Part shown: positions 52,830 to 63,294 of the stretch, piece after piece
How the letters are laid out: each line of letters starts with the position of its first letter
Position numbering within the stretch: position 1 is the stretch's first letter
From: Flavobacteriales bacterium
Lineage (GTDB): Bacteria; Bacteroidota; Bacteroidia; Flavobacteriales_D; Crocinitomicaceae
DNA: 64,000 bases
Reading direction: 5' to 3'
NCBI GenBank assembly: GCA_947449575.1
Contig: CANFRV010000016.1
Coordinates: 1-64,000, forward strand
Translations under genes and position numbers: made by a program
Notes under the pieces: model-generated
What the model was told of the DNA's origin: nothing
Databases searched by the model: none
What the model saw: only the letters and a program-made list of their open reading frames with translations

Positions 52830-55800
52830 TTACTGTACCTTTTTTATGGAAGTACCGTCTTCAAAAAGAACAATGACAATTCCTTTGTAATTTTCATCTA
52901 TTTCTTGACCTAGAATGTTCATTGTTTTCACAACCACTATACCAGTATTTTCTCTATTATCAATTGATACTATGTCGGAGATTTTTTCTGCTCCGTCGGT
53001 ATCTGTTTGTTTCAAACGATAATAATTAAGGGTTTTTCTAACATCATAATCAACTAATGAATATTCCAAAAGGGAGGAAGAATTACCTCCACCATTCATT
53101 TTCCCTACTATTTCATAGCTAGTGCCATCCAACGTTTTTTCAAGGGTATAGTAATCACAATTCTCTTCTGTTATTGTGCTCCAGAACACGACATTATTTT
53201 GACCTTGTTTTTTTGCATCAAAACTGACAATACCTATTGGAAGATTAACAAATTCATCACCAGCGGCACTAAATAAACTGAAAGTAGTTAAACCAGACCA
53301 TGTTAAGGTATTAGAAGCTAAATCTACTGTTCCTGCACCTTGCGCTGTTGCAATCGAAAAATGAGCTCCTTCTGGTTTATACCATGTGTAAGAACTTAGT
53401 CCTGTTAAACTTCTTTTCACTGGGAAAAAATTGGTTTCAACTCCATTTATATCAGCAGTTGCATATGTGTAACTAACCGAATAGGTTGGTGATGCTATTC
53501 CAGATGGTGTTAAATCCCAATATCTATCTAGGTACGATACTAAGCTGCTATTGATAGAAGGTATACTTGCTGGGTTAGTGTAAATAGTAATAAAGGCATT
53601 TGACAAAGTTGCACTTGCAAGTGTAAAGGTCATCGGTGTATAGGCATCAAGATCCCCGATTGGTAAAGTATAAATCGTTGATGCGGCTGTATTCACAAAT
53701 CGTTTTAAAGTCCCTGTTGATGAGCCACTTCTATAAGCAACAATATACGAAGAGCTACTTCCTCCTACAATTTCCCCATTGAAAGAATTATTTCCGATTG
53801 AAAGTGTTTTTGTACTACTAACAATGAGTTTACCATCAGATAGTGTCAAGGTTCCTATGACAGTTGCATCGCTATTAATTGTAACATTCTTTGTGTTATT
53901 TATGGTTACATTTCCAAACGAAGTAGTCGCTGTTCCTCCAATCGTTTGATTTGCTACTCCCACAAAATTAAAAGTTGAAGTAGCAGCTGCACCTAGTGTT
54001 CCATTATTGGTAAAATTGTCTGCTAGATTCACTGTCGCTCCAGCGTCTACTGTTAAGGTAGCACCATTTAAGATCGTTAAGGAATCGATTGACACTGTTC
54101 CGGAAGAAACAGTTGGTTGGTTGAACACACATGAACCTATTTGAGATATTACAACACTTGAAACACTTGTTGGAGCCACGTTAGCAACTGAGTAACCACT
54201 GGCATTATATTTATACCAGTTACTCACATTCGTGAATTCACTATTCACAATCCCATTCCAAATATAATCTCCCACATAACTAGTCATACTTCCTAGAGAT
54301 GGAGTCGAAACTGTAACTGCTGTTGATCCAGAGGTTGCGATGCATCCATTCGCATCGGTTACCACTACACTATAATTTCCAACTGTATTTATAGAAATAC
54401 TTGCAGTAGTTGCACCTGTATTCCAAAGATAAGAGCTTCCTGCTGAAGATGTTAATATAACGCTTCCTCCTAAACAATAGGTTGCTGAAGGTCCATTTGT
54501 TATGGATGCTGTTGGTAAGGAATTATTGGTAAGAACTACTGTAGAAGCAGATGCTGTGCATGTTCCATTACTAATCGTCCATGTTAACGTTGCACTTGTT
54601 CCTGCAGTGATACCAGTTACTCCTGAATTGTATGCTGTTGGTGTTGTGATCGTTGCTGTTCCTGATGTAACCGTCCATAAACCAGTTCCTATACTTGGAT
54701 TATTTCCTGCTAAAGTAAATGAGGAGGTATTACATTGGGTGATTGCTGAACCTGCAACTGATGTTGTTGGCATGGCTGCAATTGTTACAGAAGCTGGATT
54801 ACTAGTTGCATTTCCACAACCACTTCCAGAAGCCGATACAACGCAATAGTAGTATATTGTTCCAGCACTTGTACTTGGAGGTGTATAAGATGTGCTTGTA
54901 GCACCTAAAATTGAAGTTCCTGATGTATTATTATTTAAGACAGTACTCCACCATTGATATGTCAAAGATGGCGTTCCATTAATTGCTGTTACGGATAATG
55001 CTGCATTCCCATTTATGCATTCCGTAATAGGGGAAGGATGAACCGTGATGGCAGGATCAGCCACAACAGTGTTCGCTTTAGGACTTGAAGTCACTGAAGT
55101 ACCACATGCATCAGTTGTGACACATGTATAAGAATAGGTGCCAGCAGAACCAAATGCAGTGCCATTGTAGGTCAATGCGGTTTCTCCTACAATACTGCTT
55201 CCATTCAATTTCCATTGATAAGTGTATGGAGACAAACCAGTTACTGGTGCAGCAATTGTGAGCGAGGCAGGATTATACCCAACACAAACTGATAATGCAG
55301 TGGTGTTATGTGTTCCTGAAATTAATGTAGAGGGCATACTCACCACCCAACTTCCTGTTGATTGAGTAAAGGTTGAACTGCATGTCACATCTTTTGCCCA
55401 ACGAGTATAAGTTGTTGCAACAGTCAAACCTGAAGCTGGATCGTATGTGGCGCTGTTTGAAGAAGGGATGTCTACGCCATTGGCTTGCCATTTATACGTA
55501 AAACTTGCATCTCCACCATTGGCTGCAATTGAACTACCGATAACTCCAGGATTCCCTCCTGAACAAATCGTTTCACCAGTTGTGAGTATCGCTCCAGAAG
55601 TAAATTGCGAAAGAACTGTGACACTAAACGTTTGAACAGCACTGCTTGCGCATGAATTAGCATTATTTACAGTAATTGTTCCTGTGTATGTTCCCGGCGC
55701 AGTACCCGCAGGAACAGAAATAGTGATCGAACCTCCACTTGATGTACCTGCAAATGTAGCATTAGTAACCGCTGTAAAACTATTCGATGGGGAAGCATTC

Positions 55801-58800
55801 CAACTTATACTATATTTTGTTGGTGAGTTGCTAGTTGCACTGTAAGAAAGAGATGTTGTTTGAATACTTGCACTGTAGCAAACATTAGTTGCAGTACTTG
55901 CCCATGTTGCTGTTGGTAATGGATTGACAGCAACTACCGTGCTTGCCGAAGCAGAGCAACCACCTGTATTCGTAGCTGTTAATGTATATGTACCCGCCAT
56001 TGCTGTTGTAGCATTAAGTATACTTGGATTTTGCTCTAAACATACTGCAGTGATTGTAACATTATCTATACTTCTTTCATGAGCCCCACTTGCTCTGGTA
56101 TCAATAAATTTTATATAACGCGCACCTGAATAACTACTTAAATCTATTTGTGCAATTGAGCTACATGTTTGCGCAACAGTTGAGCCTCTTGTTGCGACCG
56201 TAGTCCAAGGTCCAGATGTTTGACTGCTAGGAGATGCAGCACTGATTTGTACATCAAAAGCCCAAGATGTTGCATCATTACTTCTTTCAATACTGCAATT
56301 TAAAACTCCAGGATTAGTTATTAAAGGTGTAATTGCAAATTGATTAGCAGCATTAAATAGCACTCCTGAGCCCGAGCATGCCTGCGCAGTGCTAATTGTT
56401 GCACTTGAAAGTGACCAACCTGTTAGTGTTCCATCAAAATTTTCAGAAATAGACGCCCCAACAGTACCTGATAGAGAGTAACTATTCGGTCCACTCCATG
56501 CATAGGTGCTTATTACAGAAGATGGACCACCTGTTAATTGTATTGTTCCTCCTACACAATATGGCCCTCCGTTGCTAGCTGTTGTGAGCGGAAGTGCGAT
56601 GAACGTCTTTGCACCGCTTGCAGCTGCCGAACCAGCGGTCGTTGCTGTGGTAGTAATATCAGTAGATGAAGAAGCACTAACTTGAATGGTATTTGCATCT
56701 ACTGCACCTGAAGCAATATCAGTAGTGATCCAAAAATAACCTGTGGCATTTCCAATTGCTTGAGAAAATGCTGCAAATGAATGTGATCCACTGCCTAAAC
56801 TTGTGGTTATGTCCGTTCCGACTTGAATTGCTGATGAAAAAACATTGGTTGCACAGTTCCATAATTGATACTTGGTAACATCTGTAGCAGTATTGGTTGT
56901 TGTAAAATTAAAGTTAGTGAGTGTTCCTCCGCCATTTGAACCTGTTATATTAAAGGCATGAATAGGAACTTTCAGTGAAGAACCACATACACTTGTTGCC
57001 GTGACGGCTGTGGTTGCGTTTGCTACAGTAAGAGTTGGCGAAGAAGAAATAATAACCGCAGATACATAGCCCATAACGCTAAAATCTGCTGCAGTAGAAG
57101 CAGTACCATCATAAAATGCGAAAGTTCCGGAGGTTGCACTGCTTGCGCCATAACCTACAAGTCTAAAAGTAACCGTTGTTGTTGAAGGTACATTCTGAAG
57201 CCCTGTTATAGAACTTAAATCTATACTAGCTAATGAATTTACGCCAGTCGAAGGAAAAGTAACATCTGCAAAACTGGTAAATAAACTACCATTTAAACTA
57301 TATTGCCATTGTCCATCAGTCGGTCCAGTGCCATTTGAATAAAATTGATATGCAGGTATATTATTAAAAGAGACTTCATAATTTAATTTTGGAGCTATAG
57401 TAAAAGATAGATAAGAATTTGCGGTTACCGCAGCTGCAACAGTTGTTGAAGCCCAATTATACCCCCCCCATTCTTTACTATAAGTGGCACCCGTAGTAGA
57501 AACACCGCTGCCTCTCGTAAGAGCACCTACCGTAACATTAGCGTTAGCTACAGCTGCTGGCGCAGCTCCAGTCATGGTAGAAGTTGAAAAATTCCAAGTT
57601 GCCAATCCTATTGGAACCAAAGAAATAACAGTATTTGAACTTGCAGTAGCACCTGTTAAAGCTCCCGAGGAAGCAGTAATCGTATAGGTTCCAGCACCAT
57701 CAAATTGCGCTGCAGCAAAAATTGCCACACCAGCAGTAGCAGCAAAAGTAGTTCCTGTTAATGCACCTGAACCACTAACAATCGTGCTTCCTAAAGTAAT
57801 ACTTGCAACATATTCAGCATCTACAGAATTATCTGCTCTTTGAGCCTGAACTGTAAAAGAAGCAAGATCAGTCGAAACAGTCCCAGAAGTTGGCGGCGCA
57901 ACACTAAATACTAATTTAGAAGCCACAGCTAAGGTAGTAAAATCCGTAGCAGTACCATACGTATAGGTGGTACCATTATACACATACGCTTTATAAGTAT
58001 AAGTAGTAGCAGGTGTTAAACCAGTTAAAGCTTTTAAATAAGTTCCTGTAGAACCTAAAGTTACTGTGCTTTGTGTTACACCAGTTCCCGAAACTAAAGG
58101 ATTAGCGTTAGTGCTCTTTATAGCATAAACAAATCCTTTCTCACTAGTAGCCGGACATACACCTGCAGAACTATAGTTACCGTTAAGAGTAGCAGTTGTA
58201 TTTACAACCAGCGTAGCGGCAGATGTTGTTACCGCCTGAGTAACAGGTGTAGTTCCTACACCCGTTGGTGTATTTGCTACTGAGGTAACTGAAGTTCCCG
58301 AAACTGTTACTGTTGATGATTTTGGACCAGAGCTTGAAGGAGTAAAAGTAACAGTATAAGTAGCAGTAGCTGCGGCTGCTATTGTTGAAGATGACATACT
58401 ACTTACCACAAACTGTGCATCGCTTGATGCTACTGAAACACCTGAAACAGATGTTGCTCCATTATTAGTTACAGTATAAGTTACAGCGCTAGCAGGCACA
58501 TTTGGACATACTGTTCCATTATCAAGCGTACCACTTATTGAAAGTGCATCTAAAGTTGTAAAAGTGATTATTGGAGTACTATACGTATACGTTGTTCCAT
58601 CATAAACATAAGCTTTATAACTATAACCTGACGAGGAAGCCAAACCAGTTAAAGCATACGTATAAGCTCCTGTAGAACCTAATGTTACAGTAGATTTTGT
58701 TACTCCTGTTCCTCCAACTAAAGGGTTATTGTTTGTACTTGTTAATGAATATACAAACCCCTTCTCTATTGTGGCAGGGCAAACCCCTAACGTTGTATAA

Positions 58801-60182
58801 TTACCATTCAGTGTTGCAGATTTAGCCGTTATAGAAGTAGCACTAGATGAAGTTACTGCTTGGGTTACAGATGCTGTGCCGGTGCCGGTTAAAGAGCTGG
58901 TTGTGGCAGATGAACTTGTATTATAATAAACGGTGATGGTTGCACTTTTTGCTCCTGAACTTGTTGGAGTAAAAGTAACATCATAGGTGGCAGTTCCACT
59001 TGTAGCGGCAATGTTAGTTGAAGACAAATTACTTACTACAAATTGCGCATCACTTGAACTAACCACAACACTAGATGCTGCTGCACCCGTATTGGTAATA
59101 GTATATGTTTGTTTTGTAGCTGCGGTATTAATACAAGAACTACCGTGTGCAAGGGTACCTGTAACTGCTAGTGAAGGAGTGCTTCCAGCTGAAGTAATTT
59201 GATTATTAGGATTATTTGTTCCTGTAGAGGTAAAATAATTAATTGAAGCAGAAGTAGGAGTTGTGTTATTATCACTATTATATTCAAATATTTGAAAATA
59301 ATAAGTGGTACTTGCTAACAAATTTGTTAAAGAAACAGAATTTCCTGTTCCATTATAAATGCAATAATATCCTGATGTTCCAAGTTGACTTCCTTTAGAA
59401 CTCCAATCTGAGCTAGCGGTATATGCAGTTCCATCGCTTGGATTTGTTATTGCACCAGAACCTGCCTTCATAAAAACAGCTCTTCTTCCAGCATTTCCAT
59501 TTGTCCAACTAGCAGTCATTGATGTAGTTGAAACTGGTGAAAAAGAAATAGAAGTAGCTTGAGTTGTTGGCTCTGCAGTAGTTACTGAAAAATTATCAAC
59601 ATAAATTACGGAGGCTGTTCGATATATCTGAACTTTAGTAATCGTTACATCATTAACTGTAATAGTTCTTAGTTGAAAAGTATTTGTAGATGAAAATGTA
59701 GCAGTAAAAGGCGAGCCTGTTGCTGCTGACCAACTAGTACCATTCCATAGATTAACTTGGTATGCTCCACCAGTACTGCTTGAAGCAACATAAAAAGATA
59801 TAGTACCTACCCCTCCTACAAGTGTTGGGGTAGTTATTTGTGACCCTGTTGATGACCCTAGTTGAGCAGAATTAGTTCCAGCGTACTTTGTAGTACCTGC
59901 TAATACAGATGTTAAACTCCAAGTACCGGAAGTCAGAAGATAATTACCGGTTCCATAACCTGAAGGCATCCCAGTACCACCAGTTGTTGATGAAGTGGTA
60001 GTCCCTTCAAAGGTTTCTGATAACTGCACCTGACCCCACCCCACATTCCCCGAAAGCAAAGCAAAAACCACCGCCACTGCAGCACTAGCTTTCTTAAATT
60101 TAATACATGTACTTTGAGAAAAGAGAGCTGTTTTTATTGAAAAACGTAGCCGAATAAAAAACTTTTGTAATCCTGTTTTCAT
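52830..60182 (-). CDS. Giant repetitive surface protein (Ig/FN3-like repeats)
   Basis: A 2450-residue, Ser/Thr/Gly/Ala-rich secreted protein. The N-terminus has an unusually long basic region (about 34 residues) before the hydrophobic signal core (AAVAVVFALLSGNVGWGQ). Then come a jelly-roll-like domain (about 50-200), an FN3 domain (205-325), two copies of a 200-residue unit (336-543 and 546-749), many Ig/PKD-like beta domains, and a stretch with beta-helix-like strands (about 2035-2130). The C-terminal 140 residues (VSFDAKKQGQNNVVFWST onward) end in MNILGQEIDENYKGIVIVLFEDG, which lacks the usual PNP start of T9SS sorting domains but keeps the LGQ and end strands. It is likely a T9SS-exported adhesin or matrix protein; function not known. 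Monocistronic. Confidence 0.85.
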   Translation of the reverse strand: MKTGLQKFFIRLRFSIKTALFSQSTCIKFKKASAAVAVVFALLSGNVGWGQVQLSETFEGTTTSSTTGGTGMPSGYGTGNYLLTSGTWSLTSVLAGTTKYAGTNSAQLGSSTGSQITTPTLVGGVGTISFYVASSSTGGAYQVNLWNGTSWSAATGSPFTATFSSTNTFQLRTITVNDVTITKVQIYRTASVIYVDNFSVTTAEPTTQATSISFSPVSTTSMTASWTNGNAGRRAVFMKAGSGAITNPSDGTAYTASSDWSSKGSQLGTSGYYCIYNGTGNSVSLTNLLASTTYYFQIFEYNSDNNTTPTSASINYFTSTGTNNPNNQITSAGSTPSLAVTGTLAHGSSCINTAATKQTYTITNTGAAASSVVVSSSDAQFVVSNLSSTNIAATSGTATYDVTFTPTSSGAKSATITVYYNTSSSATTSSLTGTGTASVTQAVTSSSATSITAKSATLNGNYTTLGVCPATIEKGFVYSLTSTNNNPLVGGTGVTKSTVTLGSTGAYTYALTGLASSSGYSYKAYVYDGTTYTYSTPIITFTTLDALSISGTLDNGTVCPNVPASAVTYTVTNNGATSVSGVSVASSDAQFVVSSMSSSTIAAAATATYTVTFTPSSSGPKSSTVTVSGTSVTSVANTPTGVGTTPVTQAVTTSAATLVVNTTATLNGNYSSAGVCPATSEKGFVYAIKSTNANPLVSGTGVTQSTVTLGSTGTYLKALTGLTPATTYTYKAYVYNGTTYTYGTATDFTTLAVASKLVFSVAPPTSGTVSTDLASFTVQAQRADNSVDAEYVASITLGSTIVSGSGALTGTTFAATAGVAIFAAAQFDGAGTYTITASSGALTGATASSNTVISLVPIGLATWNFSTSTMTGAAPAAVANANVTVGALTRGSGVSTTGATYSKEWGGYNWASTTVAAAVTANSYLSFTIAPKLNYEVSFNNIPAYQFYSNGTGPTDGQWQYSLNGSLFTSFADVTFPSTGVNSLASIDLSSITGLQNVPSTTTVTFRLVGYGASSATSGTFAFYDGTASTAADFSVMGYVSAVIISSSPTLTVANATTAVTATSVCGSSLKVPIHAFNITGSNGGGTLTNFNFTTTNTATDVTKYQLWNCATNVFSSAIQVGTDITTSLGSGSHSFAAFSQAIGNATGYFWITTDIASGAVDANTIQVSASSSTDITTTATTAGSAAASGAKTFIALPLTTASNGGPYCVGGTIQLTGGPSSVISTYAWSGPNSYSLSGTVGASISENFDGTLTGWSLSSATISTAQACSGSGVLFNAANQFAITPLITNPGVLNCSIERSNDATSWAFDVQISAASPSSQTSGPWTTVATRGSTVAQTCSSIAQIDLSSYSGARYIKFIDTRASGAHERSIDNVTITAVCLEQNPSILNATTAMAGTYTLTATNTGGCSASASTVVAVNPLPTATWASTATNVCYSASIQTTSLSYSATSNSPTKYSISWNASPSNSFTAVTNATFAGTSSGGSITISVPAGTAPGTYTGTITVNNANSCASSAVQTFSVTVLSQFTSGAILTTGETICSGGNPGVIGSSIAANGGDASFTYKWQANGVDIPSSNSATYDPASGLTVATTYTRWAKDVTCSSTFTQSTGSWVVSMPSTLISGTHNTTALSVCVGYNPASLTIAAPVTGLSPYTYQWKLNGSSIVGETALTYNGTAFGSAGTYSYTCVTTDACGTSVTSSPKANTVVADPAITVHPSPITECINGNAALSVTAINGTPSLTYQWWSTVLNNNTSGTSILGATSTSYTPPSTSAGTIYYYCVVSASGSGCGNATSNPASVTIAAMPTTSVAGSAITQCNTSSFTLAGNNPSIGTGLWTVTSGTATITTPTAYNSGVTGITAGTSATLTWTISNGTCTASASTVVLTNNSLPTASITNGPSATYCLGGSVILTSSAGSSYLWNTGATTASISINTVGNYSVVVTDANGCIATSGSTAVTVSTPSLGSMTSYVGDYIWNGIVNSEFTNVSNWYKYNASGYSVANVAPTSVSSVVISQIGSCVFNQPTVSSGTVSIDSLTILNGATLTVDAGATVNLADNFTNNGTLGAAATSTFNFVGVANQTIGGTATTSFGNVTINNTKNVTINSDATVIGTLTLSDGKLIVSSTKTLSIGNNSFNGEIVGGSSSSYIVAYRSGSSTGTLKRFVNTAASTIYTLPIGDLDAYTPMTFTLASATLSNAFITIYTNPASIPSINSSLVSYLDRYWDLTPSGIASPTYSVSYTYATADINGVETNFFPVKRSLTGLSSYTWYKPEGAHFSIATAQGAGTVDLASNTLTWSGLTTFSLFSAAGDEFVNLPIGIVSFDAKKQGQNNVVFWSTITEENCDYYTLEKTLDGTSYEIVGKMNGGGNSSSLLEYSLVDYDVRKTLNYYRLKQTDTDGAEKISDIVSIDNRENTGIVVVKTMNILGQEIDENYKGIVIVLFEDGTSIKKVQ
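57937..59176 (-). repeat. Two tandem copies of a ~610-bp coding unit
   Basis: Within the giant surface protein, 58555-59176 and 57937-58547 encode two copies of a roughly 200-residue unit. Each has a choice-of-anchor-D-like half (SSDAQFVVS..., VTFTP.SSG.KS) and an FN3-like half (ATLNGNY, GVCPAT.EKGFVY, STVTLGSTG.Y, Y.YKAYVY.GTTYTY). They differ at many positions but keep the same order, so they are an older duplication. Confidence 0.75.
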
Positions 60183-60506
60183 AATGATATAAATAATTTT
60201 AACACTATAAAAGCGGTTTCAATGATGAAATTATTCACCCTTCAAGGTTGCTCACTTAACGACGCAAAGTTAGTGCAAAAGGGCACCTCTATTGTGAACT
60301 GTATATTATCTTTGTATTAAACATCAGCAAGAAAATTGTTATAAAAACGAACGAATTAGTTTGCTAAAAGGCGAAAATAGGTATTTTTTTACAACATAAA
60401 TAGATTACGACCATCTAGTTATACCTTTACATGTCAATAAATAGATGAAGGAAGTAAGCGCATACTCATAAATTGAAATTATCTTTATAGCATAATAGTG
60501 TAAAAT
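60183..60506. other. Intergenic region between divergent genes
   Basis: A 324-bp AT-rich gap between the start of the giant surface protein gene and radA. It contains an exact minus-strand -7 box at 60265-60272 and a one-mismatch plus-strand box (TACCTTTA) about 80 bp before radA. No gene or RNA is evident. Confidence 0.5.
60265..60272 (-). promoter_or_regulatory. -7 box of the giant surface protein gene
   Basis: Exact TAACTTTG on the minus strand, implying a leader of about 75 nt before the start codon at 60182. No -33 box at normal spacing. Confidence 0.4.
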
Positions 60507-61868
60507 ATGGCAAAGGTTAAATCGGCATTTTTCTGTCAAAATTGTGGACATGAAGCGCCAAAATGGTTGGGTAAATGTCCATCTTGTAGCGAATGGAATA
60601 CATTTGTGGAAGAAGTTGTAGAAAAAAATACTTCTGACGTAGTCGCTTTTTCCACTTCGCGAAGAAATTCAAAACCACAAGCCTTGCAAGCAATCGAGAA
60701 TCAAGAACATGCGCGCATTATTTTGAAAGATGAAGAAATGAACCGCGTTTTAGGGGGTGGTGTTGTGCCCGGATCCTTGATTTTGTTTGGTGGAGAACCC
60801 GGAATAGGAAAATCAACCCTGATTCTTCAATTGGCGGTGATGGAAAAAGAAATGCGCGTTTTATATGTTTCTGGAGAAGAAAGCGAACAACAAATAAAAA
60901 TGAGAGCGGAAAGAATTGGACTAGCCAATCAAGAATGCTTTATTCTGACAGAAACAAATCTCCAAAATATTTTAGCACAAGCAGAAGAAATACAACCAAA
61001 ATTATTGGTGATTGACTCCATTCAAACCGTTTATAATTCCAATATTGAAAGTTCGCCGGGCAGTATTTCCCAAGTAAGAGAATGCACCGCGCAATTATTA
61101 CGCTATGCCAAACAAACGGGTGTTCCGGTATTTTTAATTGGACATATTACCAAAGAAGGTTCATTAGCAGGTCCAAAAGTGTTAGAACACATGGTGGATA
61201 CCGTGATGCAATTTGAGGGCGATCGCAATCATGTGTATCGTTTATTGAGAACCATCAAAAATCGTTTTGGAAGCACGAACGAACTAGGAATTTATGAAAT
61301 GCTCGGAAACGGACTTCGGCAGGTTTCAAATCCATCTGAAATTTTAATTACCAATACCGATTCAACGTTGAGTGGAATTGCCATCGCTGCCACGCTAGAA
61401 GGGAATCGACCTATTTTAGTGGAAGTTCAAGCGTTAGTTAGTACAGCTGCGTATGGCACTCCACAAAGATCTTCAACAGGTTTTGATAGCCGACGATTAA
61501 ACATGCTTTTAGCCGTTATGGAAAAACGATGTGGCTTTAAATTAGGAGCAAAAGACGTTTTCCTAAACATTGCAGGAGGAATAAAAGTGGATGATCCAGC
61601 GATTGACTTAGCAGTTGTGGCGGCAGTGCTGTCGTCTAATACGGATATTCCCATCAATGGTCTAACCTGTCTTTCTGCAGAAGTGGGCTTGTCCGGAGAA
61701 ATAAGACCTGTAAATAGAATTGATCAAAGAATTCATGAGGCAGAGAAATTAGGTTTTGAACGAATTATTATCTCAAAACATTCGAAAGGAATCGATCAAA
61801 AAAATTATAAAATTCAATTAGTGAAATGCGGTAAAATGGATGAAGTAGTGAAAGCCTTGTTTGCATAG
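60507..61868 (+). CDS. radA: DNA repair protein RadA
   Basis: A 453-residue RadA/Sms protein that promotes branch migration in recombinational repair. It has the N-terminal zinc finger (Cys10, Cys13, Cys24, Cys27), a RecA-like ATPase with Walker A GGEPGIGKST and DSIQTVYN, the RadA-specific KNRFG motif, and a C-terminal Lon-like domain (GIKVDDPAIDLAVVAAVLSS). Full length. It is followed 51 bp later by an NRAMP-type transporter with its own -7 box, so they are probably separate units. Confidence 0.96.
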   Translation: MAKVKSAFFCQNCGHEAPKWLGKCPSCSEWNTFVEEVVEKNTSDVVAFSTSRRNSKPQALQAIENQEHARIILKDEEMNRVLGGGVVPGSLILFGGEPGIGKSTLILQLAVMEKEMRVLYVSGEESEQQIKMRAERIGLANQECFILTETNLQNILAQAEEIQPKLLVIDSIQTVYNSNIESSPGSISQVRECTAQLLRYAKQTGVPVFLIGHITKEGSLAGPKVLEHMVDTVMQFEGDRNHVYRLLRTIKNRFGSTNELGIYEMLGNGLRQVSNPSEILITNTDSTLSGIAIAATLEGNRPILVEVQALVSTAAYGTPQRSSTGFDSRRLNMLLAVMEKRCGFKLGAKDVFLNIAGGIKVDDPAIDLAVVAAVLSSNTDIPINGLTCLSAEVGLSGEIRPVNRIDQRIHEAEKLGFERIIISKHSKGIDQKNYKIQLVKCGKMDEVVKALFA

Positions 61869-61897
61869 TTCATCAATAATTACTCAAAAAAAATAAC

Positions 61898-61905
61898 TAT
61901 ATTTG
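61898..61905 (+). promoter_or_regulatory. -7 box of the NRAMP-family gene
   Basis: Exact TATATTTG, 14 bp before the ATG at 61920, implying a very short leader. Confidence 0.35.
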
Positions 61906-61919
61906 ATAAATGTGTAGTT

Positions 61920-63200
61920 ATGGAGCAGCAAGAGAAGAAAGTCATTAAAAAAAATTCATTCAAATTTTCACGATTTTGGAAAAAGTTAGGACCTGGACTT
62001 GTAACAGGAGCTAGCGATGATGATCCTTCCGGAATTGCGACGTATTCACAAGCAGGCGCAGCATATGGTCTAGCGACATTGTGGACATCCATCCTTGCTT
62101 TCCCTTTAATGGCTGCTATACAACAAATGTGTGCTCGCATAGGATTGGTCACTACTCAAGGGTTAACAGGGACAATCAAGAAAAGTTATCCGAAACCTGT
62201 TTTATATGTAATGCTTCTCTTTAGTTTTCCTGCCATCATAATGAATATTGGCGCTGACATTGCAGGAATGGGAGCGGTTGGAAACTTGTTATTCCCAGCT
62301 ATTCACCCTTCCGTTTTCAGTATCTTTTTCACGGTTTTGTTGCTTGCCCTCATTATTTATTTACCCTATCAAAAAATCGCTTCTATTTTAAAATACTTAT
62401 GCATCGTGATGATTGTTTATTTCGTTGTTCCATTTCTCTATAAACAAAATTTTGCGGAAATCCTGAAAGCGACATTTATTCCAACGCTCAAATTTGATAA
62501 GGAATTTATTGCTATTCTGGTAGGTATTTTAGGTACCACCATTTCACCCTACTTGTTTTTCTGGCAAGCATCTGTGGAAGTTGAAGAAATGAAAAACAAG
62601 AAAAAGCAACTGATTGTCAATAAAAAAATAATAAACGAAATAAACAAAGATGTTGATTTGGGAATGATCTTTTCTGGATTAGTCATGTTTTTTATTATCC
62701 TCACCACCGGAACCGTTTTATTTCAAGGAGGAATTCATAAAATCGACACCGTAGAGCAAGCTGCCATGGCCTTAAAACCACTCGCAGGAAATTTAGCCTA
62801 TCTTCTTTTTGCGGTTGGAGTAATTGGAACCGGCTTAATTGCAATACCCGTCTTATGTGGCTCACTTTCCTATATTTTTGCAGAAACTTTTGGATGGGAA
62901 CAAGGTTTAGATAAAAAGTTCCACGAAGCAAAAGCATTTTATGTCATCATTGGAATTTCTTTACTTTTAGGTCTGTGCCTGAACTACGTTGGAATTTCTC
63001 CTATTGATGCGCTAATATACACAGCCATTTTATACGGATTAACAGCACCGGTTTTAATTGCGATTATCCTACACATCTCCAATAATAAAAAAATAATGGG
63101 AAAACATGTGAATGGAAGATGGTCAAATATTCTAGGGTTTACGGCTTTACTAATTATGACTCTCTCGGCGGGGACTTTGATTTATTTACAATTTAATTAA
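61920..63200 (+). CDS. NRAMP-family (SLC11) transporter with altered metal site
   Basis: A 426-residue membrane protein with about 11 hydrophobic segments in the NRAMP order. The helix-1 motif reads GASDDDPSGIATY, where classic Mn/Fe transporters have DPGN. The helix-6 motif reads TTISPYLFFWQAS, where they have a MPH motif with the metal-binding Met. Two of the key transition-metal ligands (the Asn and the Met) are thus replaced by Gly and Ser. The protein belongs to the superfamily, but its substrate may be a harder cation such as Mg or Ca, or something else; this is inference. Monocistronic, start ATG. Confidence 0.88.
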   Translation: MEQQEKKVIKKNSFKFSRFWKKLGPGLVTGASDDDPSGIATYSQAGAAYGLATLWTSILAFPLMAAIQQMCARIGLVTTQGLTGTIKKSYPKPVLYVMLLFSFPAIIMNIGADIAGMGAVGNLLFPAIHPSVFSIFFTVLLLALIIYLPYQKIASILKYLCIVMIVYFVVPFLYKQNFAEILKATFIPTLKFDKEFIAILVGILGTTISPYLFFWQASVEVEEMKNKKKQLIVNKKIINEINKDVDLGMIFSGLVMFFIILTTGTVLFQGGIHKIDTVEQAAMALKPLAGNLAYLLFAVGVIGTGLIAIPVLCGSLSYIFAETFGWEQGLDKKFHEAKAFYVIIGISLLLGLCLNYVGISPIDALIYTAILYGLTAPVLIAIILHISNNKKIMGKHVNGRWSNILGFTALLIMTLSAGTLIYLQFN

Positions 63201-63258
63201 GAACGATATTTTAGAATTATCTTCCTCGAAAAATCAGTTAAAATCATAATAAAATCCT

Positions 63259-63266
63259 TATTTTTG
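63259..63266 (+). promoter_or_regulatory. -7 box of the M17 aminopeptidase gene
   Basis: Exact TATTTTTG, 28 bp before the ATG at 63295; no clear -33 box. Confidence 0.35.
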
Positions 63267-63294
63267 AAAATTGTAAAAAATAAAAAGATTCGAC

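Noticed and set aside
54502-54849. 115-codon plus-strand frame opposite the giant surface protein
   Set aside because: Its composition (Val/Pro/Ala-rich) mirrors the Thr/Gly/Ser-rich repeats of the real gene on the other strand; no start context or family motif.
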